Shown piece after piece: positions 1-6,452 of a stretch of DNA of 21,074 bases. A program made the translations under genes and the position numbers. The notes beneath the pieces are model-generated. The model ran no database searches. It worked only from the letters and a program-made list of their open reading frames with translations, and had not been told where the DNA came from. Positions within the stretch are counted from its first letter, which is position 1, and each line of letters begins with the position of its first letter. The DNA is from an uncultured Desulfovibrio sp. (GTDB lineage: Bacteria > Desulfobacterota > Desulfovibrionia > Desulfovibrionales > Desulfovibrionaceae). Location of the stretch: assembly GCA_947177085.1 (NCBI GenBank), contig CAMWTD010000008.1:1-21074 (forward strand), given 5' to 3'.

Positions 1-108
1 CTCAACGCCATCCTGCCGGACAGGGACAGGGAAAGGGACATCTATCCCGGCGAGCGCGAGCTCGTGGTGGTGGATAACGCGCTGGAGATGCAACGATGCC
101 TCCAGTGA
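1..108 (+). CDS. C-terminal end of a probable class II glutamine amidotransferase (partial)
   Basis: The frame is open from the first base and ends in TGA at 106-108, giving the last 35 residues of a protein that starts outside the window. The tail contains an E-R-D-I-Y-P-G-E stretch. The fragment is too short to identify on its own. The call rests on context: the two genes that follow are the FMN and GXGXG parts of a split glutamate synthase, and the missing part in such three-gene sets is the class II amidotransferase that releases ammonia from glutamine. The next gene starts at 96, inside this one (13 bp overlap), which implies translational coupling. Confidence 0.5.
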   Translation, partial: LNAILPDRDRERDIYPGERELVVVDNALEMQRCLQ

Positions 109-1784
109 AGCGCGCGTGGCCGCGGGCGCAGGCCCTTTCCGCCAATGACCTGCCGTGGCTCGTGCGCCACGATGCGGGCCGCTGCGTGCTCTGCGGGGCC
201 TGCACGGCCGCCTGCACCTTCGGGGCCATCGAGGCGAAGCTGCCGCCCCGAGGGGCCAGCGCGGCCGTGTGGGAGGCCCGGAAGGAAAAGGGGCGCGACG
301 GAGGCGAGGCCCGGCGTCCCGTCATCGTCCAGAGGGCCGAGGCCGCCCACGCCTGCACGGGCTGCGGCATGTGCGAAAAGGTGTGCCCTGCCGGGGCCAT
401 CCGGCCCGTGCGTAATGCGGACAACCGCTGGGGCGTCCTCTCGCGCACGGCCGAGGGCAGCGGCGGGGCCCCCGCGCGCCGGGGAGGACGGGGCGGCCGC
501 AGCGTGGTGGAGACGCCCTCGCGCGGGCGCACGCTGGACGCCGTGGTCATCGGCCGCATCAGCCAGATGACCGACCCGGCGCTGGATTCGGAGCGCCACA
601 CCTTTGAACTGCGCTCGCCCCTCGGGCGGCTGCTGCGGCCCGGGGAGCTGCCCCTGCGGGTGGAGGGGGGGCGTCTCGCGCTCGCCGGGGAAACGCCCCC
701 CGTGCGCTGGATCTACCCCGTCATCTTCAGCGACATGAGCATCGGCGCGCTCTCCACGCGCGCCTGGGAGGCGCTGGCGCTGGCCGTTGCCTGGCTCAAC
801 GAGGAGTGCCATCTCCCCGTGCGCATGTCCTCGGGCGAGGGCGGCGTGCCCACGCGCCTTCTGGAATCGGAGCTCCTGCGCTATTTCATCCTGCAGATCG
901 CCTCCGGGCACTTCGGCTGGAACCGCATCATCGAGAGCCTGCCGCGCATGAAAGCCGACCCGGCGGCCGTGCTTATCAAGGTGGGGCAGGGGGCCAAGCC
1001 CGGCGACGGCGGGCTGCTTCCGGCCGCCAAGGTGGCCCCGCACATCCAGGCCATCCGGGGCGTGCCCGGGGCCACCCTGCATTCGCCGGCCAACCACCAG
1101 GGCCTCTATTCCATCGAGGAGGCGGTGCAGAAGATGCACCTCTCCATGAATGCGGCCTTCGGCTTCCGCGTGCCCGTGGCGGTCAAGTGCGCGGCCTCGG
1201 CCACGTCCGTTGCCGTCTACAACAACCTCTTGCGCGATCCTTACCACATTTGCGGCGGCTTCTTCCTCGACGGGATGCTCGGCGGCACGGGCGCGGCCTA
1301 TGCGGTCTCGCTGGAGCATACCGGGCATCCGGTGGTCTCCGTGGTGCGCGACTGTTACCGCGCGGCCGCCGGCCAGGGGCTGCAGGGGCGCATCCCGCTC
1401 TGGGCCGGGGGCGGCGTGGGCATGAACGGCGACGCCGCCGCCGACGCCTTCAAGCTCGTGTGCCTGGGCGCGGACGGCGTCATCCTCGGGCGGCTCCTGC
1501 TCCAGCTCCTCGGCTGCGTGGGCAATGAGCACGGCCGCTGCAACGCCTGCAACACCGGGCTTTGCCCCGTGGGCATCTGCACGCAGGATGAGCGCCTGGT
1601 GCGCCGCCTGGACGTGGATGCGGGCGCGCAGGCCATTGTGGATTATATGCGCGCCTTTGACGCGGAACTGCGCAAGCTGCTCGCCCCCGTGGGCAACAGC
1701 TCCCTGCCTGTGGGCCGGGCCGACGCGCTGGTGGCCACGCGCAGGGACGTGGCGGACAGGCTCGGCATCGCCTACGCCTGCTGA
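96..1784 (+). CDS. Glutamate synthase-like FMN/[3Fe-4S] subunit with N-terminal 2[4Fe-4S] ferredoxin domain
   Basis: 562 residues. Two CxxCxxCxxxC motifs (C30/33/36/40 and C87/90/93/97) make an N-terminal ferredoxin domain with an unusually long spacer between them. The rest resembles the central alpha/beta-barrel of the glutamate synthase large chain: a GQGAKPGDGG loop, the Y-S-I-E region, an AGGGVG phosphate-binding loop and a Cys-rich CNACNTGLCPVGIC element matching the [3Fe-4S] site. In this family ammonia channelled from glutamine reacts with 2-oxoglutarate and FMN reduces the iminoglutarate to glutamate. No NADPH-binding GltD-like domain is present, so electrons probably come from ferredoxin-type carriers. 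The start at 96 overlaps the upstream gene and has GGAG 8 bases before it. Methylamine-glutamate N-methyltransferase (MgsC/GlxD-like) subunits share this fold and remain an alternative. Confidence 0.85.
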   Translation: MPPVKRAWPRAQALSANDLPWLVRHDAGRCVLCGACTAACTFGAIEAKLPPRGASAAVWEARKEKGRDGGEARRPVIVQRAEAAHACTGCGMCEKVCPAGAIRPVRNADNRWGVLSRTAEGSGGAPARRGGRGGRSVVETPSRGRTLDAVVIGRISQMTDPALDSERHTFELRSPLGRLLRPGELPLRVEGGRLALAGETPPVRWIYPVIFSDMSIGALSTRAWEALALAVAWLNEECHLPVRMSSGEGGVPTRLLESELLRYFILQIASGHFGWNRIIESLPRMKADPAAVLIKVGQGAKPGDGGLLPAAKVAPHIQAIRGVPGATLHSPANHQGLYSIEEAVQKMHLSMNAAFGFRVPVAVKCAASATSVAVYNNLLRDPYHICGGFFLDGMLGGTGAAYAVSLEHTGHPVVSVVRDCYRAAAGQGLQGRIPLWAGGGVGMNGDAAADAFKLVCLGADGVILGRLLLQLLGCVGNEHGRCNACNTGLCPVGICTQDERLVRRLDVDAGAQAIVDYMRAFDAELRKLLAPVGNSSLPVGRADALVATRRDVADRLGIAYAC

Positions 1785-1805
1785 TGCGGACACAAAGGGG
1801 ACGCC

Positions 1806-2936
1806 ATGCTCTTCATTTCAACGGTCAACGGCCATGAGCGCATGTCCACCCGCGATCTTCTGCTGCGCATCAAAAGCGCAGTGGAGGCGGGCGAGACGGA
1901 CTTCCGCATCGAGGCCTCGGGCCAGCACGACATCGGGGGCCCGCTCTGGAACGCCCAAGGCAGGACGCTGCATTTTGAGGTCTCAAACCCGGGGCAGCGC
2001 GTGGGCTCCATGGCGCTCCCGGGCACGGAAATCGTGGTGCGCGGGCCCGCGCCCGCGGATGTGGGCTGGCTCAACTCCGGCGGCCGCATCACCGTGCTCG
2101 GCGATTGCGGCGACACCACGGGCCACTGCGCCGCCGCGGGCGTCATCCATGTGGCGGGCAGGGCCGGGACGCGCACCGGCTCCCTCATGAAGCACGACCC
2201 GCGGCGCGAGCCGCCCGAGCTCTGGGTGCTCGGCACGGTGTCGAGCTTCGCCTTCGAGTTCATGGGCGGCGGCCGGGCCGTGGTTTGCGGAGTGGACGCA
2301 GGTGGAGGCGGCGGGGAGCATCCGGCCCCAAGCGTCCCGCTCGGCGAAAGGCCCTGCGTGGGCATGGTGGGCGGCGTGGTCTATGTGCGCGGGGCGGTTC
2401 CCGAGCTTCCGCCCGGGGTGCGCGGCCTGCCGCTGGACGATGCCGACCTCGCGTGGCTCGCCCCGGGCCTGGCGTCCTTTCTCGCGGCCGTGGAACGGCC
2501 CGAGCTTATGAAAGCGCTCTCGCGCTGGCGGGACTGGCGAAAGATCGTGCCGGACATGCATGGCGGGGATGGTGACGGCGCTCCCGGAGGCCGGGATGGG
2601 GCCATGCGCCGCTTCCGCGCGCACTCCTGGCCCGAAGGCGGCCTTTTTGGCGATGTGCTGCCGGACAGCGGCCGGGTGACGGACCTTGTGGCGAGCGGGG
2701 ACGGCCGCTTGCGCGCGCCAGTGTGGGATGCGGAGGCCGGCCCCTGCCGGGAGTGCCTCGCCTGCGTGCGCGCCTGCCCGCAGGCGGCCTTGCGCCGGCG
2801 CGGCGCGACGGGAGGGGGCGCGCCCTGCGTCTTCAGCGTGGAGCCCGCCCGCTGCATCGGCTGCGGTATCTGCGTCGCCGTGTGCCCGCAGGGTCTCTGG
2901 CGGCTTGTGCCCGTGCCCGAGGGCGCCCCGCTGTAG
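1806..2936 (+). CDS. Glutamate synthase GXGXG-domain protein with C-terminal 2[4Fe-4S] ferredoxin domain
   Basis: 376 residues. Residues about 15-210 resemble the right-handed beta-helix of GltB domain 3, with repeated glycines spaced as in the G-x-x-G-x-x-x-G pattern (G-W-L-N-S-G-G, then G-D-C-G-D-T-T-G-H). That domain is structural in glutamate synthase and related enzymes. A less conserved middle region leads to a C-terminal ferredoxin domain with C314/317/320/324 and C350/353/356/360, enough for two [4Fe-4S] clusters. The gene lies 21 bp after the FMN subunit, with AAGGGGA close upstream of its ATG, so the two are one operon. Fusion of the GXGXG domain to a ferredoxin suggests it forms the electron entry of the complex. 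No terminator is visible in the 31 bp before the convergent gene. Confidence 0.8.
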   Translation: MLFISTVNGHERMSTRDLLLRIKSAVEAGETDFRIEASGQHDIGGPLWNAQGRTLHFEVSNPGQRVGSMALPGTEIVVRGPAPADVGWLNSGGRITVLGDCGDTTGHCAAAGVIHVAGRAGTRTGSLMKHDPRREPPELWVLGTVSSFAFEFMGGGRAVVCGVDAGGGGGEHPAPSVPLGERPCVGMVGGVVYVRGAVPELPPGVRGLPLDDADLAWLAPGLASFLAAVERPELMKALSRWRDWRKIVPDMHGGDGDGAPGGRDGAMRRFRAHSWPEGGLFGDVLPDSGRVTDLVASGDGRLRAPVWDAEAGPCRECLACVRACPQAALRRRGATGGGAPCVFSVEPARCIGCGICVAVCPQGLWRLVPVPEGAPL

Positions 2937-2967
2937 GGCCCCGCCCCTCAACGCGCCCGCGCGCCGC

Positions 2968-3537
2968 TCATTTCATAAACTGCGTGGAAGGCGCGCACTC
3001 GATGCCCATCATCCGAATATCGTAGATATTGGCCTCGGCCACTTCCGGCGTGGCGGCGGAGCAGCAGTCCGTGCAGACGCGGGTAAGGTAGTCGAGCCCC
3101 ATGCTGTCCACGGCCGTGGCCCGGATGCAGTTGGGGTATTGCGTGCCCGTCACGTAGACGGTCTTCACGCCGAGCCCGCGGAGCACGAGGTCGAGGTCCG
3201 TCCCCATGAAGGCGCTGAAGCGCTGCTTCCCGACGATAATGTCGCCCGCTTCGGGCCTGAGCGCCTCCACCACCTCCGCGCCCCTGGTTCCGGGCACGCA
3301 GAAGGGCTTGCCCTCGGCGAAGAAGTGCCGCCGCGTCATTTCCGCGTCGATGCCCGAGGCCCGGTGCACGCGGTTGATATAGATGACGGCCCAGCCGTGC
3401 TCCCGCCCCCAGGCGAGAAAGTCCGCGATGGCGGGCACGGTCGCATACGCCCCCGCAACGCGCATGGGCGCGCCCGGCAGCACGAAGTCATTGAGCATGT
3501 CCACCACGAGGATGGCGGTTTCGGCGCTGTTCGGCAT
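2968..3537 (-). CDS. Isochorismatase-like cysteine hydrolase
   Basis: 189 residues from the ATG at 3537, chosen because an AGGAG lies 11 bases upstream; a longer reading frame overlaps the upstream gene without a ribosome site. The catalytic triad of the isochorismatase/nicotinamidase superfamily is visible: D13 in VVDMLNDF, K104 in VGKQRF and C137 in GTQYPNC, the last in the usual cis-peptide neighbourhood. These cytoplasmic enzymes hydrolyse amides such as nicotinamide or N-carbamoyl compounds, or vinyl ethers; the substrate cannot be read from the sequence. The gene follows the MFS transporter gene by 14 bp on the same strand, so a transporter/hydrolase unit acting on related small molecules is possible. 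Confidence 0.85.
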   Translation of the reverse strand: MPNSAETAILVVDMLNDFVLPGAPMRVAGAYATVPAIADFLAWGREHGWAVIYINRVHRASGIDAEMTRRHFFAEGKPFCVPGTRGAEVVEALRPEAGDIIVGKQRFSAFMGTDLDLVLRGLGVKTVYVTGTQYPNCIRATAVDSMGLDYLTRVCTDCCSAATPEVAEANIYDIRMMGIECAPSTQFMK

Positions 3538-3551
3538 GGTTTTTCCCACTC

Positions 3552-4787
3552 CTATGGCTGTATCTTGCTCGCGGGCAGCCGGTAGGCGAACCACCCGTAG
3601 AGCAGGCAGATGAGCGCGCAGACAGTCATGCCGATGGAGGTGGAGAGCTGGATGTCGCCCATGCCCACCAGCGGCGAAACGATGAAGCCGAACACATAGC
3701 CCCCCAGCCCGAGAATGGCCGAGGCCGCGCCCGCGGACAAATGCCCCTCGGTCATGGCGAGGGTGTTGGACGCGGCGAACACGATGCCCGCGAAGAAGAG
3801 CATGGGCAGGATGAGCCCCTCGAAAACCCAGATGCTGTCAAGGAAGGAAATGGCCCCGGCCTCCAGGCAGGCAAAAACCACCATGCCCGTCGCCCCCACG
3901 ATGGCGGCCTTCTTCATGGTGTGGAACTTCACCGAAAGCGTGGCCCCGAGCACCACCCCCAGGGCGTTGAGCCCGAAAATAAGGCCGAATTGCAGGGGGT
4001 CGAAGCCGTAGCGCTCCTGGATGATGAAGGGCCCGGAGGAGATATAGCAAAAGAGCACGCCGAGCGCCGCGCTCTTGAGAATGACGTGGATCATGAAGGG
4101 GCGGTTTTTGAGCAGGGGCAGGTATTCGTCAAACATGGCGCGCCACGGGCCCCTGTCGCGGTTCCTGGGGGGCAGGCTCTCGCGGAAGAAGAAGGTCAGG
4201 CAGAGCATGGCCACGCCGATGAGCGTGAGCACGATGAAGATGCCGCGCCAGCCGATGGCCCGGGCCATGAAGCCGCCCAGAAGCGGCCCGGAAACCGGGG
4301 CGATGCCGTTGATGGCCCCAACGGTGGACATGAGCTTGGCGAGCTCGCGCCCGGTGTACATGTCCGCGGGGATGGTCTTGGAGAGCATGACCGCGCCCGA
4401 GGCCCCGAGCCCCTGAAAGAGGCGGCAGCCGAGGAAAAAGCCGATGGTCGGCGAGACGACGCTGACGCCCGAAAAAATGATGAACATCATAAGCGAGATG
4501 AAGAGCACGGGCTTGCGCCCCAGCCTGTCGCTGAGCGGCCCCCAGAAAAGGCCCCCGAGCCCCAGGCCGACCATGACGAAGGACAGGCCGAGCTGCACCA
4601 CGGAGCGCGAGGTGTGGAACTCCGCCCGCATGGCCGGAAAGGTGGGCAGGTAGAGGTCATTGACAAAGGAGGGGAAGGCGCTCATGGCCGCGAGAAAGCA
4701 GAGCAGGAAAATGAAGTAGCCGCGGCCGCCGGGGGCGGCTGGCCCGGGCCGGGTCTCCGCGGGGATTTTGTGGGGGGTGTCGGGCAT
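3552..4787 (-). CDS. MFS exporter, Bcr/CflA drug-resistance type
   Basis: 411 residues from the ATG at 4787, which has AAGGAG four bases upstream; a start further out at 4865 lacks one. The protein is strongly hydrophobic with about 12 membrane segments. The first segment ends in the DLYLPTFP motif typical of Bcr/CflA proteins, loop 2-3 carries motif A (GPLSDRLGRKP), and RLFQGLGAS matches the conserved Arg-Gln-Gly motif of segment 4. Members are inner-membrane proton antiporters that export drugs or metabolites (bicyclomycin, chloramphenicol, sulfonamides, cysteine). The substrate is unknown here. It is the first gene of a two-gene unit with the isochorismatase-like hydrolase, and an inverted repeat overlaps its putative promoter. 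Confidence 0.88.
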   Translation of the reverse strand: MPDTPHKIPAETRPGPAAPGGRGYFIFLLCFLAAMSAFPSFVNDLYLPTFPAMRAEFHTSRSVVQLGLSFVMVGLGLGGLFWGPLSDRLGRKPVLFISLMMFIIFSGVSVVSPTIGFFLGCRLFQGLGASGAVMLSKTIPADMYTGRELAKLMSTVGAINGIAPVSGPLLGGFMARAIGWRGIFIVLTLIGVAMLCLTFFFRESLPPRNRDRGPWRAMFDEYLPLLKNRPFMIHVILKSAALGVLFCYISSGPFIIQERYGFDPLQFGLIFGLNALGVVLGATLSVKFHTMKKAAIVGATGMVVFACLEAGAISFLDSIWVFEGLILPMLFFAGIVFAASNTLAMTEGHLSAGAASAILGLGGYVFGFIVSPLVGMGDIQLSTSIGMTVCALICLLYGWFAYRLPASKIQP

Positions 4788-4836
4788 GGCTCCTTCCGGA
4801 ATTTGACAGGGGGTGAAAGCGCGTGATCCCTTGCCA

Positions 4837-4865
4837 AGATTCACGTTGACGGCGGCAAATGTCAA
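4837..4865 (-). promoter_or_regulatory. Candidate promoter for the MFS/hydrolase unit
   Basis: On the minus strand a perfect -35 TTGACA (4860-4865) is followed, after 17-18 bases, by a weak -10 (GAATCT or AATCTT). The spacing and position about 50 bases before the ATG at 4787 fit, but the -10 matches the consensus at only two or three positions. The -35 is overlapped by an inverted repeat (4845-4866). Confidence 0.35.
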
Positions 4866-4866
4866 C
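4845..4866. repeat. Inverted repeat GTTGAC-N10-GTCAAC (operator-like)
   Basis: GTTGAC at 4845-4850 and its exact complement GTCAAC at 4861-4866 are separated by 10 bases, placing the half-site centres 16 bases apart. The repeat covers the candidate -35 of the MFS gene. This geometry suits a dimeric repressor, but no regulator gene is adjacent. Confidence 0.4.
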
Positions 4867-5176
4867 CGGGCGGCCTCGGGGCCCGGCGCGGCTGTCCCGC
4901 CTGCTGGACGCGGACGGCGTTGAGCCCGGGAGGATCTTCACGCTGGCCGGCTGGGCGTGCGGGCCCGTGCCGGTCATTGACGGGGTGGGCAGTTTTCTCC
5001 AGAATCGGGAAGCGGCCGCGCGCGGCCGGGAGGTGACGCGGGCCAACGAATTCTTGACCGCCCCCGGGCTGCCGCGTCTTCTGCATCTGTCCCGCCAATT
5101 TGCGCGCGGACGCACCTGGCGCGGCGGCGCATGAAGCTGGGATCCACGGCGAAGTGGGCGGCCTCCGGGTCAACGC

Positions 5177-5761
5177 TCACGCGCCGGGACCGGCGGGAGC
5201 CGCCTGCGTCTCCGCGCGGTATTCCGGGGGCAGGTTGCGCAGTATCCAGCGGGCGCAGCGGGCCGGTGTTCCGCGACCGGCGTCGCAGCGCAAGGACGCC
5301 CAGGCGGAATAGAGCGGGGCGCGCTCCCGGTGGAGGTCGGCCACGCTTTGCCCGGGGCCGAGCGAGAGCCCGCGCTGCGGGTTGCGGGCGATGCGGCGCT
5401 CGATCTCGTCGAGCGGCACGTCAAGATGGACGATATGCCCGAGCGAGGCGAGATGCCTCATGGCCGCCTCGCGGTAGACGACGCTCCCGCCCGTGGCGAT
5501 CACCGTGCGCTGCGCGCGGATGGCGCAGATAACGGCGCATTCCACGTCAAGAAAGGCGTCGCGGGGAATCGCGTCGGTGAGGTCCTGCAGGCGGCAGCCG
5601 TAGAGAGCCTCCATGAGGGCGTCGCTGTCCAGCAGGGCCCAGCCCATCTCCTGCGCGAGGCGCGCGCCGATGGTGCTCTTGCCCGAACCGGCCATGCCGA
5701 TGAGGATGACGCAGGGCTGGGCCTCCCTGGGCGCGGAAATAAAGTTTTGGGCGGCGGGCAT
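5177..5761 (-). CDS. Shikimate kinase-family P-loop kinase (substrate uncertain)
   Basis: 194 residues from the ATG at 5761; GGAG stands five bases upstream, which rules out the GTG at 5767. The fold is shikimate kinase-like: Walker A GMAGSGKST (22-30), the DSD Mg/substrate loop (45-47), an ATGG element near 89-92 and the ERAPLY helix (146-151) after the lid. Two family hallmarks are missing: the F-R-x-x-E motif is FLDVE here, so the Arg that binds the shikimate carboxylate is absent, and the GGG motif is reduced to GGS. True AroK phosphorylates shikimate in the chorismate pathway. The changes suggest another hydroxyl substrate; I recall shikimate-kinase-like homoserine kinases being proposed for Desulfovibrio, but cannot verify that here. 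It is divergent from gmhB. Confidence 0.8.
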   Translation of the reverse strand: MPAAQNFISAPREAQPCVILIGMAGSGKSTIGARLAQEMGWALLDSDALMEALYGCRLQDLTDAIPRDAFLDVECAVICAIRAQRTVIATGGSVVYREAAMRHLASLGHIVHLDVPLDEIERRIARNPQRGLSLGPGQSVADLHRERAPLYSAWASLRCDAGRGTPARCARWILRNLPPEYRAETQAAPAGPGA

Positions 5762-5790
5762 GGGCACTCCGATGGCTGCGAGTGCCTGCG

Positions 5791-5819
5791 ACTGTGCCCA
5801 AGGCGTCGGGCCCTGTCAA
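5791..5819 (-). promoter_or_regulatory. Candidate sigma-70-type promoter for the shikimate-kinase-like gene
   Basis: Minus strand: perfect -35 TTGACA (5814-5819), 17-base spacer, -10 CACAGT (5791-5796, three matches to consensus). The predicted start leaves a leader of about 20 bases before the ATG at 5761. Confidence 0.45.
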
Positions 5820-5856
5820 GGGCGCGCGGGGTGAGAAAAGGGAAGGGGGAAGCGCG

Positions 5857-6420
5857 ATGAGGGCATCCGCGCCGGCCCGGGCCATCTTTCTGGACAGGGA
5901 CGGCACGCTCAACGAGGACCTGGGCTATGTCCACAGCCCGGAGGACTGGCGCTGGCTCCCGGGCGTGCCGGAGGCGCTGGCGCGTTTTCGGGCGGCCGGG
6001 TGGAGGCTCGTGGTGGTGAGCAACCAGTCGGGCCTTGCGCGGGGCTATTTTGCGCCCGGGGACCTGGCTAATCTCGAGCGTTGGGTGGAGGGCGAGCTTG
6101 CGCCGCTCGGGGCGGCCCCGGACGCCTGGTACTACTGCCCGCACCTGCCGGAAATCACCGGGCCCTGCGCGTGCCGCAAGCCGCTGCCTGGCCTCCTCCT
6201 GCAAGCCTGCAAAGACATGGGCATCGAGCCCGGGGCCTCGTGGATGCTGGGCGACAGGCTGCGCGACGTGGCCGCCGGCCTGGCGGCGGGCTGCCGCGCC
6301 GGGCTGCTCCGGCCCCACCCCGACGACGCCGAAGCCCGGGCGACTCTTGCCGCCTTCCCGGGAACGCCTGTTTGGACCGGGCTTCCGTCGGCTTGCGACG
6401 CCATCCTCGGGAAAAATTAA
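5857..6420 (+). CDS. gmhB: D-glycero-beta-D-manno-heptose-1,7-bisphosphate 7-phosphatase
   Basis: 187 residues from the ATG at 5857, preceded by AAGGGGGA; an upstream ATG at 5782 gives an unmotivated extension. HAD-superfamily motifs are clear: DRDGT with catalytic D13 and D15, SNQSG (55-59), and GDRLRD with D133 and D137 for Mg binding. The C-x-H (C94, H96) and C-x-C (C104, C106) pairs followed by RKP form the structural zinc loop that marks GmhB and histidinol-phosphatase relatives. GmhB removes the 7-phosphate in ADP-heptose synthesis for the inner core of lipopolysaccharide, in the cytoplasm. A histidinol-phosphatase is a less likely alternative, since no his genes are near. It ends 32 bp from the convergent RNase J gene. 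Confidence 0.85.
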   Translation: MRASAPARAIFLDRDGTLNEDLGYVHSPEDWRWLPGVPEALARFRAAGWRLVVVSNQSGLARGYFAPGDLANLERWVEGELAPLGAAPDAWYYCPHLPEITGPCACRKPLPGLLLQACKDMGIEPGASWMLGDRLRDVAAGLAAGCRAGLLRPHPDDAEARATLAAFPGTPVWTGLPSACDAILGKN

Positions 6421-6452
6421 AGTTCCGCCAGCGCCTGTTCCGTGGCCTCCGG

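Larger units (their letters stand above)
4788..5176. other. 389-base stretch without a convincing gene; one weak ORF at 4859-5134 (+)
   Basis: Apart from the promoter and inverted repeat at 4837-4866, only one reading frame stands out: 91 codons from an ATG at 4859 to a stop at 5134 on the plus strand. It has no ribosome-binding site, its start lies within the MFS promoter, and an in-frame stop sits at 4847-4849. Its middle (residues about 28-50, hydrophobic with Gly and Pro) looks more protein-like than the competing frames, but I recognise no family. It may be a remnant of a lost gene or chance in GC-rich DNA. No transcription terminator is evident for the shikimate-kinase-like gene that ends at 5177. 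Confidence 0.3.

Noticed and set aside
42..1793. Minus-strand frame of 583 codons
   Set aside because: Antisense to the glutamate synthase-like gene with clear cluster and FMN motifs.
4803..4808. TTGACA on the plus strand before the orphan frame at 4859
   Set aside because: No acceptable -10 at 16-18 bases, and it lies between the MFS start and its own promoter.
3741..4826. Plus-strand frame of 361 codons
   Set aside because: Antisense to the MFS exporter; hydrophilic low-complexity translation.
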